This document shows positions 19,003-27,249 of a stretch of 64,000 nt of DNA, piece by piece. Each line of letters starts with the position of its first letter. Positions within the stretch are counted from its first letter, which is position 1. The notes below the pieces were generated by a model. It was not told where the DNA came from. It worked only from the letters and a program-made list of their open reading frames with translations, and searched no databases. The translations under genes were made by a program, and so were the position numbers. The stretch is from Vreelandella lutescens (GTDB lineage Bacteria; Pseudomonadota; Gammaproteobacteria; Pseudomonadales; Halomonadaceae), in assembly GCF_014640815.1 (NCBI RefSeq), contig NZ_BMHM01000001.1, forward strand, positions 869,038 to 933,037, given 5' to 3'.

Positions 19003-20508
19003 ATGTCCCAAGCTCTATTTGCTCGCCATATCGCCCACGCTGACCGTTTTATGTGGCTTCCTATAGGTTTAATAAGCTTACTCTGTTTAATAGTGGGGTT
19101 TGTTATCCACACGGTTTGGTTGGTGGCTATCTATGGCGTGGCTACGCTGCCGCTGACGGCTTGGCTCCAAAAGCAGCTGCCAGGGAAGCCTATTAACGGT
19201 TTTGTGAAAGCCGCTGTGATGATGGGGTGGTCCGCGGTACTGATTGAACAGAGTGGCGGCTTAATTGAGGCGCACTTCAGTATCTTTATTTTGCTATCAG
19301 CGCTCATCCTGTACAGCGACTGGCGGGTGATTGCGTTTGGCGGGCTGGTCGTTGCACTGCATCACGTACTGTTTAGTTGGTTGCAGCACTTAGGATACGT
19401 GCAGCTTTACAGCGGCATGGTGGGCAGCGACCACCATGATGGGCATTCGGGGGCCGCGCTTTTCGCATGCCTGTTAATGCATGCCGGCGCGGTCGTGGTT
19501 CAAGTGGGCGTGTTAGGGTACTTGGCCCGTGTACTATCGCGTATGGTGGCCGAGGGGCTGTATGTGAGTCGTTTCGCCCATCAAGCAGGGAGTGGCCAGC
19601 TGGATATGCGATTTACAGCCGCCCAACAGCGTTTGCCAGCCGTAGCCGCCGTGCAAGAGATGCGTGATCAAGTGGCGAATAGCTTGCGTCAAACCCAGTC
19701 AGCCGCGCAGGAATCGCATACGTTGAGTGAGCAACTCTTTCTGGCCCAGGACGAGCTGAGCGAGCAAATTGCGAGAAATGTTACCCAGACAGAGCGTATT
19801 TCAACCAATGCCACGCAGCTGGCTTCCCTCACTCGCGAAACGGCGGAAGAGTCTCAGCGTGTACGAAAGTTAGCGAACGAGGCAGAAGCGGCCATGCAGG
19901 AGAATCACCAGCAGGTAGCGTCGCTTCAACAAATGATGCGTCTGTTAACGAAGCAGGCGGAACAGATTGGCAATATGCTGGCAGAAATTGATCACATTAC
20001 CTTTCAAACTAATTTACTGGCACTGAATGCATCGGTAGAAGCTGCGCGAGCGGGTGAACAAGGTCGTGGGTTTGCAGTAGTGGCCAATGAGGTGCGTAAA
20101 TTAGCCGGTAATACTCAGCAAACGGCCGAGCGTATTCGCCACAGCGTCGCAGCGATTACTGAGCACGTCAGTAAAGGCGTTGCACAGAGCAGTGCGGCGA
20201 GTGATACAACCCAGCGCCTAAGCGTGTCGTTTGCTGATGTGGCTAAACGATTAGGCTCCATGGATAGTGCCTTACAGCAGCAGCACCAAGGGATTGATGA
20301 GCTGGAGCATAGCGTGACCGAAATGCATGATGCCTTGGAACGCTCCAATCGCTCAGTCAGTGATGCTCATGCAATGGCAGAAAAGCTCTCACAAACAGCA
20401 GACGTGCTTCTTGATGCAGTGAGTGGCTTCAAGCTGCCGGTTGCCGCAGTGATTGAGTCGGAATCATCACATCAAAAAGGCTATAAATCGCTTGCGCTGA
20501 ACGAATAA
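19003..20508 (+). CDS. Methyl-accepting chemotaxis protein with polytopic membrane sensor
   Basis: The 501-residue receptor has about six membrane segments in residues ~15-185 and no large periplasmic domain. The membrane part contains [19 protein letters not shown] followed by [10 protein letters not shown], a His-bearing pattern shared by some membrane-embedded MCP and GGDEF sensors. A cytoplasmic signalling domain follows, with the hairpin tip [20 protein letters not shown] and [15 protein letters not shown]. No HAMP domain or C-terminal CheR-docking pentapeptide is obvious. GAAGGAG precedes the ATG. It is divergent from the LOV gene and 108 bp upstream of the CheB-CheR fusion on the same strand. 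Ligand unknown. Confidence 0.88.
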   Translation: MSQALFARHIAHADRFMWLPIGLISLLCLIVGFVIHTVWLVAIYGVATLPLTAWLQKQLPGKPINGFVKAAVMMGWSAVLIEQSGGLIEAHFSIFILLSALILYSDWRVIAFGGLVVALHHVLFSWLQHLGYVQLYSGMVGSDHHDGHSGAALFACLLMHAGAVVVQVGVLGYLARVLSRMVAEGLYVSRFAHQAGSGQLDMRFTAAQQRLPAVAAVQEMRDQVANSLRQTQSAAQESHTLSEQLFLAQDELSEQIARNVTQTERISTNATQLASLTRETAEESQRVRKLANEAEAAMQENHQQVASLQQMMRLLTKQAEQIGNMLAEIDHITFQTNLLALNASVEAARAGEQGRGFAVVANEVRKLAGNTQQTAERIRHSVAAITEHVSKGVAQSSAASDTTQRLSVSFADVAKRLGSMDSALQQQHQGIDELEHSVTEMHDALERSNRSVSDAHAMAEKLSQTADVLLDAVSGFKLPVAAVIESESSHQKGYKSLALNE

Positions 20509-20616
20509 ATGCTCAGCGGCGATACCGTTGGTAGTTTATCGTATCCGACCATATTGCTTTGCTAGCGAGCTGTGTAGACTGGGGAAAAGACCTCTCTCGA
20601 TTAGCAAAGGAACCTC

Positions 20617-23600
20617 ATGACTGCTGCAACTTCCGCACCAGTACCGCCTATCGTCGTCGGTATTGGTGCCTCTGCGGGCGGGCTCGAAGCCATCTCAAAA
20701 TTGATTCGCCCGTTGGATCCTACATTGCCGATGGCTTATGTAGTGCTGCAGCATGTCTCGCCCACGCATAAGAGCATGCTGGTGGATATTCTCAGCCGTG
20801 AAACCCGGTTGCGGGTCATGCGGCTTGAAAACCACCAGCGCCCTGAAGCCGGTGTTATCTATGTGGTGCCTGCCAATACGAATGCCACGATTAAAGACGG
20901 TGTGTTTTACACCACGCCCGCGTTGCCGCATGTGGTACCAAAGCCGTCAGTCAATGATTTTTTTACTTCGCTTGCCAGTGATGCCCATGAGTCCTCTGTG
21001 GGCATCGTGCTATCGGGTACCGGCTCAGATGGGACCGCGGGGCTTCGTGCTATCTTGGCCGCTGGTGGCATCACGATGGTGCAAACGCCTTCAAGCGCTA
21101 AGTATGACGGTATGCCGCAATCTGCGATTGACGCCGGTGTGATTGATTACATTCTCGACGTGGAGGAGATGGCATCGCGGCTAGCTGAATTGGCGCGCCT
21201 TGAATGTGCAAGCTTAGAAGGGAATCAGGTTGATGTACCTCCGCGCTTGTTGACGCTATTAAAAGAGCGCCGAAAGCTCGATTTTTCGGGATATAAACCT
21301 GGCACCCTGAGTCGCCGTATCCGCCGTCGTCTAGTGGCGACTAACGTCTCTGATATGCAGCAGTACGTTGCGTTAATAGAGAATAATCCCGCTGAGCTAG
21401 AGCAGCTGGGACGCGATATTCTTATCTCCGTGACCGCTTTTTTCCGTGATACCAGCGCGTTTGATGCTCTCAAAAAAGCGATCCACCCGATGGTGGAGCA
21501 GGTAGAAACCGGTCCCTTGCGAATTTGGGTAGCTGGTTGTGCCACCGGTGAAGAGGCTTACTCCATTGCACTGTTAATCGCCGAGGCAAAGCGGGCATTA
21601 GACAGTCAGGTTGTCGTGCAAATTTTTGCCACGGATATTGATGAGGATGCGCTGGAAATTGCTCGCCGGGGTCGATATTTGGGCGCTGCCCTGGATGCTC
21701 TACCTCCCGCTTTATTAGCGCGCTATTTCACCCCCCATGAACAAAATTTTGAGGTCAATAAAACGCTACGCGATATGATTGTGTTTGCTAAACACAATTT
21801 AGTGGATGATCCACCATTTTTACGTTTAAACCTCATTACCTGCCGTAACGTGCTGATCTACTTCGATAATGATCTGCAGTCGAAAGTGCTGCAACGTTTT
21901 CATTTTGGTCTTAAAGTCAAAGGCCTGCTCTTTTTAGGTCGCTCTGAAAGTGTGGGGTATTCGGAAGCGCTGTTTACCCCATTAGACCGACGCGAACGCC
22001 TGTTTAGTAAGCAAGGTGAAAGCCGCGAGTTAGTCGAACAAACGCCAACGGCTAAGCGAATTGTCGCGCCGTTGAAGCGCCGTGATCGAGATATGCAGCA
22101 GTTGCTGGATGCATTGGTCGCCCATATGGGGGCCACCGTCGCGCTTTGCGATGCCCAGGGTAATGTTCAGCACTCCGCTGGAGACGTGAAGCGCTTTCTG
22201 CATTTCCCAGCAGGTCGCACTCAAGTCGGTATTCAGGATGTCATCATTGACCCCTTTCGGGGCGAGCTGATGTCATTGCTGCATCAATTCAATAAGCAGC
22301 GCGCCCCACAGCTAGGGCGTCGACGGCGCTTTGAGCATGAGTGGTGGCGGTTAAGTGTCCGTGGATTGACCGAGCAAGATGACGACCACCGTATCCTCAT
22401 GGTGTTAACCCCGCTGGTGGAGAGTGAAAAGCCCGTCAGTGTGCCGCTTGACCAGCTAATGGAGCCCGCCCAGCTTGATGGGATGGAGAGTCTTGAAGAT
22501 GAGCTGGAAGCCACTAGAGAACACCTGCAGTCGCTCATTGAAGAGTTAGCGACTGCCAATGAGGAGATGCAGTCGCTCAACGAAGAGGCCCAGGCGTCTA
22601 ACGAAGAGCTGCAGGCAACCAATGAGGAGCTAGAGGCCTCCAATGAAGAGCTGCAAGCCACGAATGAAGAACTGATTAGCTTGAATGAAGAGCTGAATGT
22701 TAAGACGGGTGAGCTGACCAAGCTCAATGATGAATATACGTATCTCTACGATGCGCTGGATTTTCCGCTGCTCGTGTTTGATAGCGACTTTTGCCTGAAG
22801 CGCTATAACGCGCCTGCGGCACGTTCGTTCAACGTGCGACCTACGGCGCTATTGCGTCATGTGTCGGGCCTGCGTTTACCCCCTGTGTTTAATGATCTGG
22901 AAGAGACGCTGGTGAGTGTGTCTCAGCAGGCAACGCCGGAAGAGAGTGTACTGGAGCTGGAGGGGCGACTACTGCAGCGGCTGATTACCCCTGGGGTAAA
23001 TCAGCTCGGCGAGGTAGAAATACTGGTCGTCACTCTGATGGATGTTACCGACCTCAGCCAGGTACAGGCCAAGCTAAGACAGTCCCAAGCGCAGCTGCAC
23101 GCGTTGATGGAAAGCAGCACGGTAATGATTGCGCTAAAAGATCTTAACGGGCGCTATACGTTTGCTAACCCTCAGTTTTTAAATACGTTTGGCCTGACCC
23201 AAGAGCAACTGATTGGTCACAATGTGTTTGAGCTATTTGACGATGCTTACGCTGGGTCGGTGTGGTCACGGGATATGGAAGCCGTGCGCTTTCAGCAGAT
23301 CGTTGAGGCCGAGCACATTCTGCCCAGTGATGGGGGCAGTCCGCGCATTTTATCCTGTGTACATCAGGTATTAAGAGACGATAAGGGGCATCCTTATCTT
23401 ATTCTGACGGAATCAGAGGATATCACCGCCCGCAAGCATGCTGAGCGAGAAATGCTGGTCGCTGCCAAGGTATTTGAACAGGCGGGAGAAGCCATTGTCG
23501 TCATTAACGCTCGAGGTGATATCCAGTCAGTGAACAATGCGTTCAGCCGTATTACGGGATATGCCGCAAGTGACGTTGAAGGCCAGCCTGCACTCCCTTT

Positions 23601-25167
23601 GCTGTACTGCGAGGATGAAAACCAAGGCAGCGTGCAAACCCCTGAAACGTGCTATGTGCTGTGGGATATCGTTCAGCAGCACGGCTACTGGCAGGGGGAG
23701 GTGTTTAATAAACATCGTGATGGAACACTATTTTCCCAGTGGTTAACGCTCAATCTTATTGCGCCAGATAGCCATGATGATGGGTTATGCGTCGCCGTTT
23801 TTTCAGATATCAGCCATATCAAAGAGTCTCAGCGCCAGGCGGAGTACCTGGCCACACACGACGCCCTCACAGGCTTGCCCAATCGCACGCTGTTCCAGGA
23901 TCGCTTGCAAGTAGCCATTGCCCATGCAAAGCGCAGCGAACAGCTAAGCGCACTCATGTTTTTGGATTTGGATAACTTCAAAAGCATCAACGACACCCTA
24001 GGGCATGACGTGGGGGATGAGCTTTTGATCCAAGTCGCCAATCGGCTAAAAGAGCTGGTTCGGGATATGGACACCGTTGCCCGGTTGGGGGGAGACGAGT
24101 TCACGATTATTCTGGTGGATACCACCATCGAAGGCGCTGAGCAGGTCGCTAAACGCATTGTAGAAGCACTCTCTAAACCGTTTGAGGTGCGCCGACATGC
24201 GCTTTTTGTGACGTCTAGTATTGGGTTGGCTTTCTGCCCTGACGATGGTGACGATGTCGCTGGGCTAACCAAAGCCGCCGATACGGCCATGTACCGTGCC
24301 AAAGAGAATGGCCGTGACCGGTTCGAGCTGTTCAAGCCGGAGCTTCAGGCGCGCTTGATGCGTGATGTCGCGATCGAGCATGCCCTGCGTGAAGGCATGG
24401 AGCATGGCCGTTTGCATCTTGTGTACCAGCCAAAGTTTGTCTGCGTGAAGGAGGGCCGTTTATCCGGTGCAGAAGCGCTGTTGCGCTGGTACGACCCCAC
24501 GCTTGGCCAAGTGAGCCCCGCTGACTTTATTCCTGTGGCAGAGGCGACAGGGCTGATTCTGGAACTGGACCGTTACGTGGCACTGCTCTTGGTACGTCAG
24601 CTTGCTAAATGGCGAGACGAAGGGTTAACGCCGCCTCCTGTTGCCATGAACGTGTCGGCGCGCAGCTTCCAAGAAGAGCGATTTATTACCCACCTGTTTA
24701 GCTGTTTGAAACAGTACCGGGTCCCGTACTCGCTGATTCAAGTTGAAATCACTGAAAGTACCTTGGTAGACCGCTCCAGCTCAGCATTAGGCAATATTGA
24801 AAAACTGCGCGAAGCGGGTATTAAGCTGGCAGTGGATGACTTTGGTACCGGCTATTCATCGCTTGCCTACTTAAAGCGGCTGCCCTTAGCCGAGTTGAAA
24901 ATCGATAAGAGCTTTGTGGACGGGCTAGGTGGTAAAGATGGCGGAGATCAAGCCATTGCACTTGCTATTCTGGGTATGGCCAAAGCGCTGGGTATCCGTA
25001 CCGTGGGCGAAGGCGTAGAAACGCCTGCCCAACTGGCTTGGCTGATTGAAAATGGCTGCGACTTTGTCCAAGGTTATTTGCTCTCTATGCCCTTAGCGCT
25101 GGATGATTTCACCTCAGTGATTGTTGCCGACGCCAGTGATCACACTCTGCAGGATGCCTCTTCATGA
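20617..25167 (+). CDS. CheB-CheR-PAS-GGDEF-EAL fusion protein
   Basis: The 1516-residue soluble protein has, in order: a CheB methylesterase domain without receiver (triad S19 in GASAGG, H46, D138 in GTGSDG); a CheR methyltransferase domain (AGCATGEEA at 306-314, CRNVLIYF at 409-416); a PAS-like region; a Glu/Asn-rich heptad coiled coil (about 625-710, repeated ATNEELE-type units); three PAS domains; GGDEF (1158-1162, I-site RDMD just before) and EAL (1286-1288, with DDFGTGYSSL and GEGVET). All catalytic motifs look intact. CheB-CheR-PAS fusions to histidine kinases are known; this one ends in c-di-GMP modules. Its stop overlaps the phytochrome start (ATGA), which implies coupled translation. 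Confidence 0.9.
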   Translation: MTAATSAPVPPIVVGIGASAGGLEAISKLIRPLDPTLPMAYVVLQHVSPTHKSMLVDILSRETRLRVMRLENHQRPEAGVIYVVPANTNATIKDGVFYTTPALPHVVPKPSVNDFFTSLASDAHESSVGIVLSGTGSDGTAGLRAILAAGGITMVQTPSSAKYDGMPQSAIDAGVIDYILDVEEMASRLAELARLECASLEGNQVDVPPRLLTLLKERRKLDFSGYKPGTLSRRIRRRLVATNVSDMQQYVALIENNPAELEQLGRDILISVTAFFRDTSAFDALKKAIHPMVEQVETGPLRIWVAGCATGEEAYSIALLIAEAKRALDSQVVVQIFATDIDEDALEIARRGRYLGAALDALPPALLARYFTPHEQNFEVNKTLRDMIVFAKHNLVDDPPFLRLNLITCRNVLIYFDNDLQSKVLQRFHFGLKVKGLLFLGRSESVGYSEALFTPLDRRERLFSKQGESRELVEQTPTAKRIVAPLKRRDRDMQQLLDALVAHMGATVALCDAQGNVQHSAGDVKRFLHFPAGRTQVGIQDVIIDPFRGELMSLLHQFNKQRAPQLGRRRRFEHEWWRLSVRGLTEQDDDHRILMVLTPLVESEKPVSVPLDQLMEPAQLDGMESLEDELEATREHLQSLIEELATANEEMQSLNEEAQASNEELQATNEELEASNEELQATNEELISLNEELNVKTGELTKLNDEYTYLYDALDFPLLVFDSDFCLKRYNAPAARSFNVRPTALLRHVSGLRLPPVFNDLEETLVSVSQQATPEESVLELEGRLLQRLITPGVNQLGEVEILVVTLMDVTDLSQVQAKLRQSQAQLHALMESSTVMIALKDLNGRYTFANPQFLNTFGLTQEQLIGHNVFELFDDAYAGSVWSRDMEAVRFQQIVEAEHILPSDGGSPRILSCVHQVLRDDKGHPYLILTESEDITARKHAEREMLVAAKVFEQAGEAIVVINARGDIQSVNNAFSRITGYAASDVEGQPALPLLYCEDENQGSVQTPETCYVLWDIVQQHGYWQGEVFNKHRDGTLFSQWLTLNLIAPDSHDDGLCVAVFSDISHIKESQRQAEYLATHDALTGLPNRTLFQDRLQVAIAHAKRSEQLSALMFLDLDNFKSINDTLGHDVGDELLIQVANRLKELVRDMDTVARLGGDEFTIILVDTTIEGAEQVAKRIVEALSKPFEVRRHALFVTSSIGLAFCPDDGDDVAGLTKAADTAMYRAKENGRDRFELFKPELQARLMRDVAIEHALREGMEHGRLHLVYQPKFVCVKEGRLSGAEALLRWYDPTLGQVSPADFIPVAEATGLILELDRYVALLLVRQLAKWRDEGLTPPPVAMNVSARSFQEERFITHLFSCLKQYRVPYSLIQVEITESTLVDRSSSALGNIEKLREAGIKLAVDDFGTGYSSLAYLKRLPLAELKIDKSFVDGLGGKDGGDQAIALAILGMAKALGIRTVGEGVETPAQLAWLIENGCDFVQGYLLSMPLALDDFTSVIVADASDHTLQDASS

Positions 25168-26654
25168 CTCAGTCGCATGGTTTTATTCATCAGTGTGAGC
25201 AGGAGGAACTGCATCTTTCTGGAGCGATCCAGTCCCATGGTGTGCTGATGATCACTGATATGGCAGGCAAGGTAACCCATGTATCGGCCAATGCAGATAG
25301 CCTGTTAACCGATCCACAGGCCCATGTTGCACTTGGGTATCCGCTTCCTGCGTTTTTGCACGACATTACTGCGGCACTGCCTGAACTCAGTCCAGGTGAG
25401 CGTTACATTGGCCAGTGTGATACGCCTCATCAAGAGTTCGATGTTGTCGTGACAAGCCATCACGGTAGCGGTTGTGTATATGAGCTTTATCCTGTCGACG
25501 CCCATTCTGCGCCGATGGTGGCCGTTAGTGGGGCTGTGTCTGTACCAGAGAGTGCCGATGAGCTGGCGGTTCAGTGTCAAACGTTGATGGATAGCCTGCT
25601 GGCGCTGAGTGGTTTTGACCGAGTGCTTTATTACCGTTTTATGCCTGAGGGCGATGGCGAAGTGCTCGCCGAGGCGTGTCGAGAGGGTGTCGCGGGCAGT
25701 TATCAAGGGCTGCGGTTTCCCGCCAGCGATATTCCCTATATTGCGCGTCAACTCTATTTGAAAAACCCCTGGCGCACGATTCCTGATGCCACCGCTGCAC
25801 CCGTGCCGATCTATTCAGCCAACGCGGATGCGACACCTGACTTAAGCTATGTCGATTTACGCAGCGCATCGCCCATTCACTTAGAGTATATGGCGAATAT
25901 GGGGGTAGGCGGTGCCATTTCTCTGCCCATTATCCAAGCCGGAGAGCTTGATGCGTTGATCTCTTGCCATTCAGCATCTCCACGGCAGTTAACGGTTAGC
26001 GAACTAGAAGCGATGCGAGGGCTGAGCGAAGGATTTAATTTACGCCTGCGTGACTTCAAAGCGCGCCGACGCCAGCAGGTGATTGATGGATTGCAACGCC
26101 ACTTTGACCATGCCAAAGCGGTATTGATGCGCCATGGCGAATTGGAAAGCGCTTGGGAAGAGCTGAGCGAATGGTTAATGGAGACCTTTGGAGCCGATGG
26201 TGTGATGCTTCAAATGGACCAAGAGTATTATCAGCACGGGATAGGCTTGACGCCCGATGCGATGAATATCGTAGCGCAGCAGGCAGCGAATGAAGCTTCT
26301 AACGTCTGGATGAGCGATTGCCTTCAACGCGATTGCGCTGAGATGCCGCTAAGCGAGGTAGCAGGGGTCGCTTTAATTAGTGACCTGCCATTAGACCAGC
26401 ATCACTCCGTCAACTTGTATCTGTGTCGCTTAGAGCATATTTACGATGTGACGTGGGGAGGAAATCCTGATAAGCCTGTGGATTATCGGGACGGTGGAAG
26501 CGTCGTTTCACCACGACGCTCCTTTGAATCCTGGGTTGAACAGCGCCTTGGGCATAGCCGACCCTGGACCGCGAGTGCTCGTCTTTATCTCTTTAAGCTG
26601 CGCGCGTTATTGCGGCAAGCTAAGAGCATGCCGTGGAGTCACGATGCAGAGTAG
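25164..26654 (+). CDS. bphP: Bacteriophytochrome photosensory module (PAS-GAF-PHY, no output domain)
   Basis: The 496 residues match only the photosensory core of a biliverdin phytochrome. Visible: Cys11 in IHQCEQEELHLSGAIQSHG (biliverdin attachment position), GAF motif PASDIP with D189, SPIHLEYMANMGV with H239, CH at ISCHSASPRQL (second His of the usual CHH is Ser), WGGNPDKP, and the PHY-tongue motif PRRSFESW at 450-457. The chain stops about 40 residues after the tongue, at the helix that normally leads to a histidine kinase. Start overlaps the fusion gene stop by 4 bp and its 3' end overlaps the heme oxygenase start. Output through a partner protein is inferred. Confidence 0.93.
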   Translation: MTQSHGFIHQCEQEELHLSGAIQSHGVLMITDMAGKVTHVSANADSLLTDPQAHVALGYPLPAFLHDITAALPELSPGERYIGQCDTPHQEFDVVVTSHHGSGCVYELYPVDAHSAPMVAVSGAVSVPESADELAVQCQTLMDSLLALSGFDRVLYYRFMPEGDGEVLAEACREGVAGSYQGLRFPASDIPYIARQLYLKNPWRTIPDATAAPVPIYSANADATPDLSYVDLRSASPIHLEYMANMGVGGAISLPIIQAGELDALISCHSASPRQLTVSELEAMRGLSEGFNLRLRDFKARRRQQVIDGLQRHFDHAKAVLMRHGELESAWEELSEWLMETFGADGVMLQMDQEYYQHGIGLTPDAMNIVAQQAANEASNVWMSDCLQRDCAEMPLSEVAGVALISDLPLDQHHSVNLYLCRLEHIYDVTWGGNPDKPVDYRDGGSVVSPRRSFESWVEQRLGHSRPWTASARLYLFKLRALLRQAKSMPWSHDAE

Positions 26655-27249
26655 AGACGATGGGTCACTGGCGCAGCAGCTCAGGCAAGAGACGAAAGCT
26701 GACCATCATCGTGTGGATCATCATCCGGCATTGCGTCATCTCCTCCGCCCCGATGTTAACAGGGCAATCTATGGAGCGGCGCTTACCTGTCTGTACCCTG
26801 CGGCTGCAGGCCTTGAGCGTGCGCTCAGCCAAACGATAGTGGAGTATAAGAGCCACTATACGCTGACGCTGCGAGAGCCGTTGCTGGGCCATGATTTACG
26901 CAAGCTAGGTCAGCCGGTGCTTCCTGCGTGGCGCTTCTCGGCACCTGCCAGTCTGTATGAAATGGTTGGCATGCTCTACGTGCACGAGGGTTCACGTTTA
27001 GGGGGCGAGGCGATTGCCTGCCACGCCAAGCGTGCTTTGGGTGACCAGATTCCGAGCCGATTTTTTTCCGAAATGCCCCTTACACCCGCCGCGTGGGCGG
27101 GTTTTTGGCAATTTGCCGAGGCCATGTGTCCACTAGACTCATGGCCCTGGGTCATTCAAGGGGCTCAGCAAGCGTTTAGGGAGTTTACTGAGGCCTTGAC
27201 GAATGCACTTCCCGCGACGCCTCCGCTAGCCCTAGTGCCCACAGAATAA
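26644..27249 (+). CDS. bphO: Biliverdin-producing heme oxygenase
   Basis: The 201-residue product starts at ATG 26644 (MQSRDDGSL) with GGAG 6 nt upstream, overlapping the bphP stop by 11 bp; the frame is open further upstream inside bphP. It has the N-terminal LRQETKADHHRVDHHPALR segment with proximal-His candidate H21, and the distal-helix signature GMLYVHEGSRLGGEAI. Such enzymes open heme to biliverdin, the phytochrome chromophore, and this placement is typical of bphO-bphP pairs. Its 3' end overlaps the convergent peptidase gene by 65 bp. Confidence 0.92.
   Translation: MQSRDDGSLAQQLRQETKADHHRVDHHPALRHLLRPDVNRAIYGAALTCLYPAAAGLERALSQTIVEYKSHYTLTLREPLLGHDLRKLGQPVLPAWRFSAPASLYEMVGMLYVHEGSRLGGEAIACHAKRALGDQIPSRFFSEMPLTPAAWAGFWQFAEAMCPLDSWPWVIQGAQQAFREFTEALTNALPATPPLALVPTE

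Noticed and set aside
18745..19011. N-terminal extension of the LOV-GGDEF-EAL protein to 19011
   Set aside because: It would overlap the divergent chemoreceptor start and both promoters, has no membrane or domain character, and lacks a ribosome-binding site.
22555..22700. Tandem DNA repeat at the coiled coil of the CheB-CheR fusion
   Set aside because: The similarity comes from a heptad protein pattern (ATNEELE-type); the DNA copies are imperfect and in frame, not a mobile or CRISPR element.
26494..26643. Longer heme oxygenase start at 26494
   Set aside because: The extra 50 residues lie fully inside bphP, are unlike the family, and ATG 26644 has a GGAG site and matches the family N-terminus.
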